A stretch of DNA of 64,000 bases from Rhodococcus tukisamuensis NBRC 100609 (GCF_001894985.1 NZ_BCXG01000003.1:124001-188000), one strand, 5' to 3'. Shown: positions 25,955 through 34,864, numbered from the stretch's first letter. The notes: a model not told the origin generated them from the letters alone. Numbers and translations: made by a program.

Positions 25955-27424
25955 ATGAGCGAAGTGTCTTCGCTACCTCGGGACCCCAAGTCCGACCGCG
26001 GATTCTTCGGTCAGCCGTTTGCGCTGGCCAACCTCTTCGGCGTCGAGATGTGGGAACGGTTCTCGTTCTACGGTATGCAGGGCATCCTGCTGTACTACCT
26101 CTACTACTCGGCCGCCGAGGGCGGGCTGGGCGTCTCCGAGGCGGCCGCGGTCAGCATCGTCGGCGCGTACGGCGGCACCGTCTACCTCTCCACGATCCTC
26201 GGCGCCTGGGTGGCGGACCGGCTGCTCGGCTCCGAACGCACCCTGTTCTACAGCGCCGTGCTGGTGATGCTCGGCCACGTGGCCTTGGCGGCGATCCCGG
26301 GGCTGGTGGGGGTCGGCGTCGGACTCGTCGCGATCGCGGTGGGCAGCGGCGGCCTCAAGGCGAACGCGACGTCACTGGTCGGGGACCTCTACTCCGAGGG
26401 CGACGAGCGCCGCGACGCCGGGTTCTCGCTGTTCTACATGGGCATCAACCTGGGCGCCTTCGTGGGGCCGCTGCTCACCGGGTGGGCGCAGAAGAACTGG
26501 GGCTTCCACGCCGGCTTCCTGCTCGCCGCGATCGGCATGGCCGTCGGCCTGATCCAGTACACGATCGGGCGCAAGCGGCTGGCGGGCATCGGCGCGACGC
26601 CGTCGAACCCGCTGCCCACGGCCGAGCGGTTGCGGTACCTCGCGATCGCGGCGGCGGCGCTGGCGGTCCTCGCGGCCGCGGCGGGCGTCGGGCTGATCAC
26701 CACCGAGAACCTCTCCGACGTGGTGGTCGGCGTGACTGTCGTCGCCTCGATCGGGTACTTCGTGGTCATCCTGTCGAGCCGGAAGATCACCAGCACCGAG
26801 CGCAGCCGGGTGATCGCGTTCATCCCGATGTTCCTGGCCAGCGCCGCGTTCTGGTCACTGTTCCAGCAGCAGTTCACGGTGGTCGCGATCTACGCCGACA
26901 AGTACCTCGACCGCAACCTGTTCGGCTGGGAGTTCCCCGCGTCGTGGGTGCAGTCGATCAACCCCGTGTTCATCATCATCTTCGCGGGCGTGTTCGCCGC
27001 GATGTGGACCAAACTCGGGCCACGCCAGCCCTCGACGCCGCTGAAGTTCGCCGCGGGCACCACCATCATGGGCCTGGCGTTCCTGTCGTTCCTGCCGTTC
27101 TCCGGCGGCGGCGAGAACAGCGCGCCGCTGCTCGGACTGGTGTTCACGCTGCTGCTGTTCACGTTCGCGGAACTGTTCCTGTCCCCGGTCGGGCTGTCGC
27201 TGTCGACCAAGCTGGCCCCGCGGGCGTTCCACACCCAGATGGTCGCGCTGTTCTTCCTGTCGGTGGCGCTGGGTTCGTCGATGGCCGGCACCCTGGCGAA
27301 GTACTACGACGAATCCGACCAGGCGCCGTACTTCGCCTGGATCGGGGCGGCGTCGATCGGCGTCGGCCTCGTGATGGTGCTGCTCTCGCCGTGGATCAGC
27401 AAGATGATGCGCGGGGTGCACTGA
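25955..27424 (+). CDS. POT/PTR-family proton-dependent oligopeptide transporter
   Basis: Imports di- and tripeptides with protons. The 489-residue membrane protein has the ExxER motif of helix 1 (VEMWERFSFYGMQGILLYYL) and the PTR2 signature FYMGINLGAFVGPLLTG in helix 5; about 12-14 helices follow, ending with ALGSSMAGTLAKYY and a last helix LVMVLLSPWI. ATG at 25955 comes 6 nt after GACGCT. A hairpin terminator follows at 27464-27496. Drug or other substrates are known for relatives, but peptides are the default expectation. Confidence 0.93.
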   Translation: MSEVSSLPRDPKSDRGFFGQPFALANLFGVEMWERFSFYGMQGILLYYLYYSAAEGGLGVSEAAAVSIVGAYGGTVYLSTILGAWVADRLLGSERTLFYSAVLVMLGHVALAAIPGLVGVGVGLVAIAVGSGGLKANATSLVGDLYSEGDERRDAGFSLFYMGINLGAFVGPLLTGWAQKNWGFHAGFLLAAIGMAVGLIQYTIGRKRLAGIGATPSNPLPTAERLRYLAIAAAALAVLAAAAGVGLITTENLSDVVVGVTVVASIGYFVVILSSRKITSTERSRVIAFIPMFLASAAFWSLFQQQFTVVAIYADKYLDRNLFGWEFPASWVQSINPVFIIIFAGVFAAMWTKLGPRQPSTPLKFAAGTTIMGLAFLSFLPFSGGGENSAPLLGLVFTLLLFTFAELFLSPVGLSLSTKLAPRAFHTQMVALFFLSVALGSSMAGTLAKYYDESDQAPYFAWIGAASIGVGLVMVLLSPWISKMMRGVH

Positions 27425-27463
27425 GCGGCGCCCTTGTGTGGCATCTCGCCACGGGTGGACGAT

Positions 27464-27496
27464 GGAAAAGAGCCACGACAGGACTGGCTCTTTTCC
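27464..27496 (+). terminator. Hairpin terminator after the peptide transporter
   Basis: GGAAAAGAGCCA (27464-27475) and TGGCTCTTTTCC (27485-27496) are perfect 12-bp arms with a 9-nt loop; the second arm has a short T-run. Confidence 0.8.
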
Positions 27497-27527
27497 GCTC
27501 GTTCGTCCTCTCCAAGGTGTGAGCATC

Positions 27528-27704
27528 ATGTCCGCCAAGATCACGAAAACCCTCGCCGCTACCGCCATCGCCCTGACCGTCGGCGTCTTCGCCGCCCCCG
27601 TCGCCACCGCCAGCGAACTCCCGGTCGTCTCGCCCGCCGTCGGCTCGGTGTCCCTGTGCTTCAGCGTCCCGCTCGGGTCCGCCGCGCTCGTCTGGTGCAT
27701 CTGA
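27528..27704 (+). CDS. Small secreted two-cysteine peptide
   Basis: A 58-residue predicted secreted peptide. MSAKITKTLAATAIALTVGVF, then likely cleavage after VATA (about residue 28), leaves a ~30-residue mature peptide, rich in Ser, Val and Leu, with two Cys 13 residues apart near its C-terminus (SLCFSV, VWCI) that could form a disulfide. ATG at 27528 has AAGG upstream. It is flanked by two hairpin terminators, so it is likely its own transcript. No homologue family is recognised; antimicrobial or structural roles are only guesses. Confidence 0.6.
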   Translation: MSAKITKTLAATAIALTVGVFAAPVATASELPVVSPAVGSVSLCFSVPLGSAALVWCI

Positions 27705-27756
27705 GCCGAGTCGGGCTCGTCAGCCGGAGCGGCGCGACCACCCTCAGCTACTGAAA

Positions 27757-27797
27757 ACGGGCCTCGGGTACGGAACTGATCCGTACCCGAGGCCCGT
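27757..27797. terminator. Protease-type terminator, copy A
   Basis: An 18-bp perfect stem, 27757-27774 with 27780-27797, 5-nt loop. The stem sequence ACGGGCCTCGGGTACGGA is identical after each of the three protease genes. It also ends the small peptide gene on the plus strand. Confidence 0.9.
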
Positions 27798-27804
27798 CAA
27801 CGTG

Positions 27805-29043
27805 TCAGTTCGGCGCGACCTGAGCCTGGGCGAGGTCGTAGACGGCCTTCTCCTGGGCCATGAAGTGCGTCGCCGACATGTACGGGCGGGCTGTATTTTT
27901 CTGGGGGTGTTGGATGGTCTCCAAGACCGGGGTGCCGCCGTCGGCGTTGACGAAGTGGGAGGTGACGCCGACCTGGATGCCGGTGCCGGTGGCCGGGTCG
28001 TACTGCTCGAACCAGGGTCCGCCGCTGGCGCCGGGGCTGATCGCCGCGGGCAGCACATCGAGGTACTTGCCGGTGATGCCGGTCGACTGACCCGAGCTGA
28101 CCTTGAGGGTACGGCCGTCGAAGGAGCGCTGGAGCGCGGACGGCACCCCGTTCACGTTGGTCTCGCCCGGGCCCGTCCGTGTCGGAACACCGTTGACGTA
28201 CGGGGTCTTGTACCAGTTGTTGGCGTTGTCGGTGGAGTAGCCGAAGCCGGTCAGCGCCTTGCCCTGGGGCAGGTTGAAGCCGACCTGCTGGCCCCCGGTG
28301 ACCTGCTGGATCGGCCGGCTGTCGGTGGGGCTGTCGACCAGGAACGCGGCCATGTCGTGCCCGGGGCCTTCACCGAAGTGACTGGCGTCCGCGGCCCATT
28401 CGTTGGTGGTCCACTGACGGGTCACCCCCCACACGCCGTAGGGCGCGATGTCGGTGCCGGGCAGCGTGGTCCCGGCGCCGCTGGCAGGGTTCCAGCGGGC
28501 TAGAGCGGCACCGTTGAAGCCCGGGATGAAGACCGCCTTGGTGGTCACCCAGTTCTCGAATCCGATGCCGAAGTCCCAGTTTGAGGAGTCCTGCCGGAAG
28601 CAGTGGCCGGCGGTGAGCACGACGCTCTGGTTCGCGCTGTTGACGACGTTCGCCGAGCAGGTGGACCATATCCAGCTGTCCTCGTGTCCCGGCACGCTGC
28701 GCCGGGTGAACAGCTTCCCGGCGGTCTTGCTGATCAGGCCGGAACCCGTGTAGGTGGCGCTGAGGGCGTCGCCTCCGCCGGTCGGCTCGACGATGACGTC
28801 GCTACCCTGCCCCTTCCCGTCGCCGTAGTCGTCGTTGAGACCGGCCAGGGCGAGCCGGTTGACGGTCCAGAAGTTGACATCCGCCTGCAACTCCGCGGCA
28901 TAGCCACTACCGGCGGCGACCAAGGTCGGCCGCTCGTAGGGGGTCGTATTCTCCGCGCTGGCCGGCGCGGCGGTGGCGAGCAGCGCTGCCGCGGTGGTCA
29001 CCGCGACAGCCCAGCTGACGCCCGTCAATGTGCGCATCTTCAT
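27805..29043 (-). CDS. Secreted trypsin-like serine protease, paralogue A
   Basis: A 412-residue exported protein of the chymotrypsin fold. Signal peptide ends near PASA (residue 30). The triad is complete: His147 in VLTAGHCF, Asp230 in GPGHDMAAFLVD and Ser340 in SPGASGGPWF; Cys129 and Cys148 flank the His as in disulfide-linked trypsins. An N-terminal extension of ~95 residues before the catalytic domain may be a pro-region. It is the last of three tandem paralogues; the mature sequences share long identical runs such as VTGGQQVGFNLPQGKALTGF. ATG at 29043 has GGGGG upstream; ATG at 29037 is possible. Target protein unknown. Confidence 0.87.
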   Translation of the reverse strand: MKMRTLTGVSWAVAVTTAAALLATAAPASAENTTPYERPTLVAAGSGYAAELQADVNFWTVNRLALAGLNDDYGDGKGQGSDVIVEPTGGGDALSATYTGSGLISKTAGKLFTRRSVPGHEDSWIWSTCSANVVNSANQSVVLTAGHCFRQDSSNWDFGIGFENWVTTKAVFIPGFNGAALARWNPASGAGTTLPGTDIAPYGVWGVTRQWTTNEWAADASHFGEGPGHDMAAFLVDSPTDSRPIQQVTGGQQVGFNLPQGKALTGFGYSTDNANNWYKTPYVNGVPTRTGPGETNVNGVPSALQRSFDGRTLKVSSGQSTGITGKYLDVLPAAISPGASGGPWFEQYDPATGTGIQVGVTSHFVNADGGTPVLETIQHPQKNTARPYMSATHFMAQEKAVYDLAQAQVAPN

Positions 29044-29330
29044 CAAGCCCCCAAATGAATTTGAATGATTTGGCGAAGATACGGCACTCGGGGCCACGCG
29101 ACTCGGATATCAGACGATCGAATTTGGTCAATTTGCCTGTGCTGCAACGGATGTCGACGCCGGAGCGGATACCCGAATGGTTGCGGATGCATTGCTGCCA
29201 GGCCGAGCCGGACCGTGGACACGTCCGGCGGCGCGCCCTTCACGGACCACGACGAGAGCGACGACATGGCAAGCGATCGCGACCGAATCCACCGGGCCAC
29301 GGACGCCAGATCTTCCATCCGGCCCGTCGC

Positions 29331-29420
29331 GCAGACTTGAACAGCCCCAACGGAATCGGCGTCTGCCCCGACGGCACGCGACTCCACGTCGACAAGACCG
29401 ACACGGCGCGCGCGGGGTGA
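29331..29420 (+). pseudogene. SMP-30/gluconolactonase-like gene fragment
   Basis: The plus-strand frame reads NSPNGIGVCPDGTRLHVDKT before a stop. SPNGIGxxPDGxxLyV is the usual blade motif of SMP-30/gluconolactonase/LRE proteins. Nothing before or after continues the fold in any frame, so this is a short relic, not a working gene. Confidence 0.4.
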
Positions 29421-29620
29421 CGACAGGTCACCGGCCTACGCCAGCGCGTCGTGAGCGAGTAGGCTGCTCCAATTCTACTGACCCCAAGGCTGTTTCGTCC
29501 TCGACACCGAGACGCAGCTCAATGTCGTCGGCGGAGGCGGCCGAAACCCGGCCACCACCGCGATCCCCATGCGGCAGTGGACGGGCGCCGAGGGCGCGAC
29601 CACCCCCCCAGCTACCGAAA

Positions 29621-29661
29621 ACGGGCCTCGGGTACGGATCTGATCCGTACCCGAGGCCCGT
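29621..29661. terminator. Protease-type terminator, copy B
   Basis: Same 18-bp stem as copies A and C, arms 29621-29638 and 29644-29661, loop TCTGA. It follows protease B. Confidence 0.9.
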
Positions 29662-29668
29662 CAACGTG

Positions 29669-30970
29669 TCAGTTCGGTACGACCTGGGCCTGGGCGAGGT
29701 CGTAGACGTCCTTCTCCTGGTCCGTGAAATGGGCGGCCGACATGTGCGGTTGGGCGGAGTCCCCCCCGGTGATGACGGTCTCGAAGACCGGGAGGCCGCC
29801 GTCGGGGTTGACGAAGTGGGAGGTGACGCCGACCTGGATGCCGGTGCCGGTGGCCGGGTCGTACTGCTCGAACCAGGGTCCGCCGCTGGCGCCGGGGCTG
29901 ATCGCCGCGGGCAGCACGTCGAGGTACTTGCTGGTGATGCCGGTCGTCTGGCCGGAACTGACCTTGAGGGTACGGCCGTCGTAGGAGCGCTGGAGCGCGG
30001 ACGGCACCCCGTGGCTGTTGGCCGCGCCCGTGCGGGTCGGGACGCCGTTGACGAACGGGGGCGCGTACCAGCTCTTGGTGTTGTCAGCGGGGTAGCCGAA
30101 GCCGGTCAGCACCTTGCCCTGGGGCAGATTGAAGCCGACCTGCTGGCCGCCGGTGACCTGCTGGATCGGCCGGCTGTCGGTCGGGCTGTCGACCAGGAAC
30201 GCCGCCATGTCGTGCCCGGGGCCGTCACCGAACTGGCTGGGGTCGACCCGCCATTCGCTGGTGATCCACTGACGGGTCACCCCCCACACGCCGTAGGGCG
30301 CGATGTCGGTGCCGGGCAGCGCCCCGCTCCCCTCCGGAGTGCCGAGGACGTAGCGGGCCAGAGCGGCACCGTTGAAGCCCGGGATGAAGACCGCCCTGTC
30401 GGTCGCGACGTTCTCCAACTCGGTGCCGAAGTCCCAGTTGGCGGAGTTCGACTCGAAGCAGTGGGCGGCGGTGAGCACGACGCTCTGGTTCGCGCTTTCG
30501 ACCACGTTCGCCGAGCAGCTGGACCAGAAGTAGTCGGTGGTTCCCACCTTGCTGCGCTTGAGGAACAACTTCCCGGCGGTCTTGCGGATAAGGCCGGAAC
30601 CCGTGTAAGTGGCGCTGAGGGCGTCGCCTCCGGCGGTCGGCTCGACGATGACGTCGCTGCCCTGGCCGTTGATCCCGCCTCCTGCCTCACTGATGTCGTC
30701 ATCACTGAGACCGGCTATGGCGAGCCGATCGACGGTCCAGTAGTTGACCGCATCCTGCAGTTCCGCGGCGTACCCGCTACCGGCGGCGACCATGGCCGGC
30801 CGCTCGTAGGGCGCCGTGGACGTCGTGCTGGCGGACCCGGTGCTTGCGGACCCGGAGGTGCCGAGCACGGGCGCCTCAGCGGACCCTGCGCTTGCGGGCG
30901 CGGAAGTGGCGAGCAGGGCCGCCGCGGTAGTCACCGCAACAGCCCAGCTGACGCCCGTCAATGTGCGCAT
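29669..30970 (-). CDS. Secreted trypsin-like serine protease, paralogue B
   Basis: A 433-residue paralogue of proteases A and C. Signal peptide MRTLTGVSWAVAV...APASA (about 28 residues) is followed by a Ser/Thr/Ala-rich insert (GTSGSASTGSASTTSTAP) that A and C lack. The His motif is VLTAAHCFESNS, Asp is in GPGHDMAAFLVD and Ser in SPGASGGPWF, so the triad looks intact. The ATG at 30970 is preceded by TTTGGGGAAA. Its promoter region is about 230 bp alike to that of protease C, pointing to segmental duplication. Substrate unknown. Confidence 0.87.
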   Translation of the reverse strand: MRTLTGVSWAVAVTTAAALLATSAPASAGSAEAPVLGTSGSASTGSASTTSTAPYERPAMVAAGSGYAAELQDAVNYWTVDRLAIAGLSDDDISEAGGGINGQGSDVIVEPTAGGDALSATYTGSGLIRKTAGKLFLKRSKVGTTDYFWSSCSANVVESANQSVVLTAAHCFESNSANWDFGTELENVATDRAVFIPGFNGAALARYVLGTPEGSGALPGTDIAPYGVWGVTRQWITSEWRVDPSQFGDGPGHDMAAFLVDSPTDSRPIQQVTGGQQVGFNLPQGKVLTGFGYPADNTKSWYAPPFVNGVPTRTGAANSHGVPSALQRSYDGRTLKVSSGQTTGITSKYLDVLPAAISPGASGGPWFEQYDPATGTGIQVGVTSHFVNPDGGLPVFETVITGGDSAQPHMSAAHFTDQEKDVYDLAQAQVVPN

Positions 30971-31385
30971 TTTCCCCAAACCCCCAAAAAGAACATGAAT
31001 GATCTGGTGAAGATACGGCACTCGCGGTCATGCGGTCTCGGGTATCGGGAGATAGGTCGGCCCGGTCGTCGACGGCGGAGCGGATACCCAGATGGTGCGC
31101 ATGGATAGCAGGGTCAGGCCGAACCGGAGGACACGGCCGCATACTGCGGGAGGGCGTGTGGAACTTCCTCACCGGCCAACTTCCGAAGCCGCAGCCGGGC
31201 CGGACCGGCACCAGTTCCGTGCGGCATTCGTCAGCTGAGGTCGCCCACTTCGACGACAACCACGCTGAGCCGAAACCCTGCCAACACCAACATGATCCGC
31301 TGTGGTTCGGCGGAATCAACTTCACCAGCTACCTGAAACGGGCCTCGGGTACGGACCCGATCCGTACCCGAGGCCCGTCAACGTG
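30971..31385. other. Region between proteases B and C
   Basis: 415 bp with no supported gene. From 30971 to about 31215 it aligns by eye with 32613-32870 upstream of protease C: AATGATCTGGTGAAGATACG, CATGCGGTCTCGG, GTCGACGGCGGAGCGG and GATGGTGCGCATGGATAG all recur in order. This is a duplicated promoter module. The rest is spacer leading into terminator C. Confidence 0.6.
31338..31378. terminator. Protease-type terminator, copy C
   Basis: Same 18-bp stem, arms 31338-31355 and 31361-31378, loop CCCGA. It follows protease C. Confidence 0.9.
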
Positions 31386-32612
31386 TCAGTTCGGTGCGAC
31401 CTGGGCCTGGGCAAGGTCGAAGACGGCCTTCTCCTGGGCCATGAAATGGGTGGCCGACATGTGCGGGCGGGCGGTGTTCCAGGTTTTGACGAACTCGATG
31501 ACCGGGGTGCCGCCGTCGGGGTTGACGAAGTGGGAGGTGACGCCGATCTGGATGCCGGCGCCGGTGGCCGGGTCGTACTGCTCGAACCAGGGCCCGCCGC
31601 TGGCGCCGGGGCTGATCGCCGCGGGCAGCACATCGAGGTACTTGCCGGTGACGGCGGTCGACTGACCGGAGCTGACCTTGAGGGTACGGCCGTCGTAGGA
31701 GCGCTGGAGTGCGGACGGCACCCCGTGCTTGTTGGCCGCGCCCGTGCGGGTCGGGACACCGTTGACGAACGGGGGCGCGTACCAGCTGGCGTTGTTGTCG
31801 GATGGGTAGCCGAAGCCGGTCAGAGCCTTTCCCTGGGGCAGGTTGAAGCCGACCTGCTGGCCGCCGGTGACCTGCTGGATCGGCCGGCTGTCGGTCGGGC
31901 TGTCGACCAGGAACGCGGCCATGTCGTGCCCGGGGCCTTCACCGAAGTGACTGGCGTCGGCGGCCCATTCATTGGTTATCCACTGACGGGTCACCCCCCA
32001 CACGCCGTAGGGCGCGATATCGGCGCCGGGCAACGGCCCGTCTCCCCCCGGAGTGCCGAGGACGTAGCGGGCCATAGCGGCACCGTTGAAGCCCGGGATG
32101 AAGACCGCGTCGGTTGCCGCCCAGTTTTCGATCCCGATGTGGAAGTCCCAGTTGGAGGAGTTCTGCCGGAGGCAGTGGGCGGCGGTGACCACGACACTCT
32201 GGTTGGCGCTTTCGACCACGTTCGCCGAGCAGGTGGACCACTGCCAGCCGGTGGTTCCCACCTTGCTGCGCTTGAGGAACAGCTTCCCGGCGGTCTTGCG
32301 GATCAGGCCGGAACCCGTGTAGGTGGCGCTGAGGTCGTCGACTCCGGCGGTCGGCTCGACGATGACGTCGCTGCCCTGGCCGTCGACTCCTGCCTCACTG
32401 ATGTCGTCATCACTGAGACCGGCTATGGCGAGCCGGTTGACGGTCCAGTAGTTGACATCCGCCTGCAACTCCGCGGCATAGCCACTGCCGGCGGCGACCA
32501 AGGCCGGCCGCTCGTAAGGCGTGGTGTTCTCCGCGCTGGCCGGCGCGGCGGTGGCGAGCAGGGCCGCGGTGGTCACCGCAACGGCCCAGCTGACGCCTGT
32601 CAGTATTCGCAT
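31386..32612 (-). CDS. Secreted trypsin-like serine protease, paralogue C
   Basis: A 408-residue paralogue, the first of the three in transcription order. Signal peptide MRILTGVSWAVAV...PASA, cleavage near residue 27. Triad segments VVTAAHCLRQNS, GPGHDMAAFLVD and SPGASGGPWF are intact, with the Cys pair beside the His. It is closest to A in its N-terminal part (ENTTPYERP, LQADVN) and closest to B in the middle (NRLAIAGLSDDDISEAG), a mosaic that suggests gene conversion. The ATG at 32612 is preceded by TTTGGGGAAT. Substrate unknown. Confidence 0.87.
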   Translation of the reverse strand: MRILTGVSWAVAVTTAALLATAAPASAENTTPYERPALVAAGSGYAAELQADVNYWTVNRLAIAGLSDDDISEAGVDGQGSDVIVEPTAGVDDLSATYTGSGLIRKTAGKLFLKRSKVGTTGWQWSTCSANVVESANQSVVVTAAHCLRQNSSNWDFHIGIENWAATDAVFIPGFNGAAMARYVLGTPGGDGPLPGADIAPYGVWGVTRQWITNEWAADASHFGEGPGHDMAAFLVDSPTDSRPIQQVTGGQQVGFNLPQGKALTGFGYPSDNNASWYAPPFVNGVPTRTGAANKHGVPSALQRSYDGRTLKVSSGQSTAVTGKYLDVLPAAISPGASGGPWFEQYDPATGAGIQIGVTSHFVNPDGGTPVIEFVKTWNTARPHMSATHFMAQEKAVFDLAQAQVAPN

Positions 32613-32899
32613 ATTCCCCAAACCCCCAAAGTACGTGAATGATTTGGCGAAGATACGGCACTCGATGTCATGCGGTCTCGGATATAGGGAGATAGGTCAG
32701 GCCCAGTTCGCCGGTGACGCAACGGTTGTCGACGGCGGAGCGGGTGCCCAGATGGTGCGCATGGATAGCCGGGTCAGGGCGAACCGAGGGGCACGGCCGC
32801 GTACGGCTCGATCGGGGACGGTGCGCGGAACTGCCTCTCCCCGTCCAACTTCCGGATCCGCAGCGCGAGCAGGAGACGGCACCCGGTGCTGCCCGAGGG
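32613..32899. other. Upstream region of protease C
   Basis: 287 bp with no gene. It holds the promoter module shared with protease B (see 30971-31385). The end next to 32900 shows no clear terminator for the penicillin-binding protein gene. Confidence 0.5.
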
Positions 32900-34720
32900 T
32901 CACCGCGGGAGCTGGGCCTGGATCGGCCGCAGGAACCGACCGGCCGCATCGACCGCGGGGGCCGAACTGTCTGCGCCGGCGACGAACACCGCGAACGCGA
33001 CGTCCCCGTCGATGCCGACGAACCAGCCGTGCGCCGGCCCGCTGTCGACCTCGGCGGTGCCGGTCTTGCCGCGAAGGTCGGGCAGGTCCACGAGCTGGGT
33101 CGCGGTGCCGGCGGTGACGGTCTCGCGCATCATCGTGCGCAGTTCGTCTGTCACCTGGACCGGCGCCGCGGCGGGCGTGAGGTTCGCGGTACCGGGCTGG
33201 CCGAGGACCAGCATCGGGGCGGGCGCGCTGCCCTTGGCGATGGACGCCGCGACCATCGCCATCCCGAACGGGGAGGCCGTGACCTGCCCCTGCCCGATCG
33301 CCGCCTCGACGCGCTGGGCCGGGGTGTCGGCGGCCGGGACACTGCCGGTGACGGTGGTCAGGCCGGGCGTCACGTAGTCCACCCCGAGACCGAACTGCAG
33401 GGCCGCGTCGTGCAGCGCGTTCGGCCCCATCGCGACCGCGAGCTGGCCCATGGTGGTGTTGCAGGAGCGGGCGAAGGCGGTGTGCAGCGGCACCGCGCCG
33501 AGGTCGAAGTTGTCGTCGTTGGGGATGGTGCGTCCCTCGATGTTCGCGCTGCCGGGGCAGGGCAGCACCGTGTCGGGAGTGACCGAACCCTGTTGCAGCG
33601 CTGCGGAGGTGGTGACCGTCTTGAAGGTGGAGCCCGGCGGGTAGAGGCCGGTCAGCGCGATCGGCCCCTGCGCGGTGGCCGGCGCGTTCTGCGCGACCGC
33701 GAGCACCGCCCCGGTGGACGGCCGGATCGCGACGATCGCGGCCTGCTGCGGCAGGGCAGCGAGCGCGTCCTGCGCGGCGGACTGGACCGCCGGGTCCAGG
33801 GTGCTGGCGATGTCGGGCGCACGGGTGCCCTCGACACCGGCGACCATGTCGGCGGAACCGTTGGCGCGCACCAGTTGTACCGCCCAGCCGGCGGCGGCGT
33901 CCTGGCCCTCCTGCCAGAGCTGGCGCAGCCCGTCGAGGGCCGGTGAGGTGTCCGCCTTGTCGACGGTGAGCAGCCGGGTCTGCTTGACCAGTGTGACGCC
34001 GGGGACCGCGGCGAGGGCGCCGGCGATGGGTTCGAGGTCGGCGTCGCGCAGGGTGATGACGGTGGCCGTCTTGCCCTGCGCCGCAGCGAGATCCGCCTGC
34101 ACGGAGGCGGCGGTGAGGGTCGGGGCCACCGTGGCGAGCAGGGGCGCCAGGGCGGCGGCGGTCACGGCGGGGTCCGGGGTCTGCACGGTGTCGACGTTGA
34201 CCAGGGTGACGGTCTGCTCGGCCATCAGCGGCCGGCCGGCGGCGTCGAGCACCGTCGGCGAGCCGCCGGAAAGGGTGGTGTAGCGCAGCGTCGAGTCGGC
34301 GGTCAGGCCCGGGGCGAGCAGCTGCGGGTCCCACGGGATGGCGCCGCCGTCGGCGACGCCGGCACCGCCGCCCGTGGTGGTGTAGGTCCACTTCTCCGGC
34401 GGAGCGGGCGCGGGCGCGGGCGCGGTCTCCGGCTCGCCGAGGGTCCAGTCGGCGGCGAGGGTGAAGGTGCCCGCGTCGCTGTCGGTGGTGGCCACGGTGA
34501 ACCGCACGTCCTGCGGGTCCAGGCCGTCGAACATCTGGGTGATCGCCGCCGCGGCCGCGGCCGGGTCGGAGGTGAGGTCGGCGGCGGCCTGCGCGTTGCG
34601 CTGGGTGAGCGCCTCGGCGAACTGCTGCGCCGCCTGCTCGGTGTCGGTCGGCCCGCTGCTGCAGCCCCCCAGCACCAGTGCGAACACACCCACCACGGCA
34701 ATCCCCATCGATTTGCGCAT
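32900..34720 (-). CDS. Class B penicillin-binding lipoprotein (transpeptidase)
   Basis: Peptidoglycan DD-transpeptidase anchored as a lipoprotein: lipobox VLGGC puts the lipidated Cys at 20. The 606-residue protein has an NTF2-like (MecA_N) domain at about 25-150, a dimer/linker region, and a transpeptidase domain from about 300. Active-site motifs are Ser364-x-x-Lys367 (GSTFK), Ser419-x-Asn421 (SCN) and Lys552-Thr-Gly. The layout matches the mycobacterial penicillin-binding lipoprotein Rv2864c as I recall it. ATG at 34720 lies 7 nt after TACCCT (leaderless pattern). Domain order excludes a class A enzyme. Confidence 0.93.
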   Translation of the reverse strand: MRKSMGIAVVGVFALVLGGCSSGPTDTEQAAQQFAEALTQRNAQAAADLTSDPAAAAAAITQMFDGLDPQDVRFTVATTDSDAGTFTLAADWTLGEPETAPAPAPAPPEKWTYTTTGGGAGVADGGAIPWDPQLLAPGLTADSTLRYTTLSGGSPTVLDAAGRPLMAEQTVTLVNVDTVQTPDPAVTAAALAPLLATVAPTLTAASVQADLAAAQGKTATVITLRDADLEPIAGALAAVPGVTLVKQTRLLTVDKADTSPALDGLRQLWQEGQDAAAGWAVQLVRANGSADMVAGVEGTRAPDIASTLDPAVQSAAQDALAALPQQAAIVAIRPSTGAVLAVAQNAPATAQGPIALTGLYPPGSTFKTVTTSAALQQGSVTPDTVLPCPGSANIEGRTIPNDDNFDLGAVPLHTAFARSCNTTMGQLAVAMGPNALHDAALQFGLGVDYVTPGLTTVTGSVPAADTPAQRVEAAIGQGQVTASPFGMAMVAASIAKGSAPAPMLVLGQPGTANLTPAAAPVQVTDELRTMMRETVTAGTATQLVDLPDLRGKTGTAEVDSGPAHGWFVGIDGDVAFAVFVAGADSSAPAVDAAGRFLRPIQAQLPR

Positions 34721-34823
34721 GGCGTCGAGGGTAGGCGGCTGCGCCACCCGTGCACGGTTGCCGGGTCCCTGGACCCCTGAGCCGCGCACGACATCCTGGC
34801 GGCACTCGATCACACGGCGTAGC

Positions 34824-34848
34824 GTTGTAATCAAGTAATCATTGCAAC
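34824..34848. promoter_or_regulatory. AT-rich imperfect palindrome in divergent region
   Basis: GTTGTAAT at 34824 and ATTGCAAC ending at 34848 form an imperfect palindrome in otherwise GC-rich DNA; it also holds the direct repeat GTAATCA-A-GTAATCA. It lies 17 bp before the 34865 gene and 104 bp before the PBP gene. Its regulator is not known to me. Confidence 0.4.
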
Positions 34849-34864
34849 TGACGAGGTGAGGGCA

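Larger units (their letters stand above)
29044..29668. other. Region between proteases A and B
   Basis: 625 bp. The part beside protease A (29044-29190) repeats, in diverged form, the upstream module of the other two genes (GAATGATTTGGCGAAGATACGG, broken here into similar pieces). The middle holds a remnant of a gluconolactonase-like gene, listed separately. The end carries terminator B. No intact gene is seen. Confidence 0.55.

Noticed and set aside
28370-28669. Additional short frames inside the protease genes
   Set aside because: Frame-shadow products of the three paralogues; they repeat at the same relative place in each copy only because the genes are duplicated.
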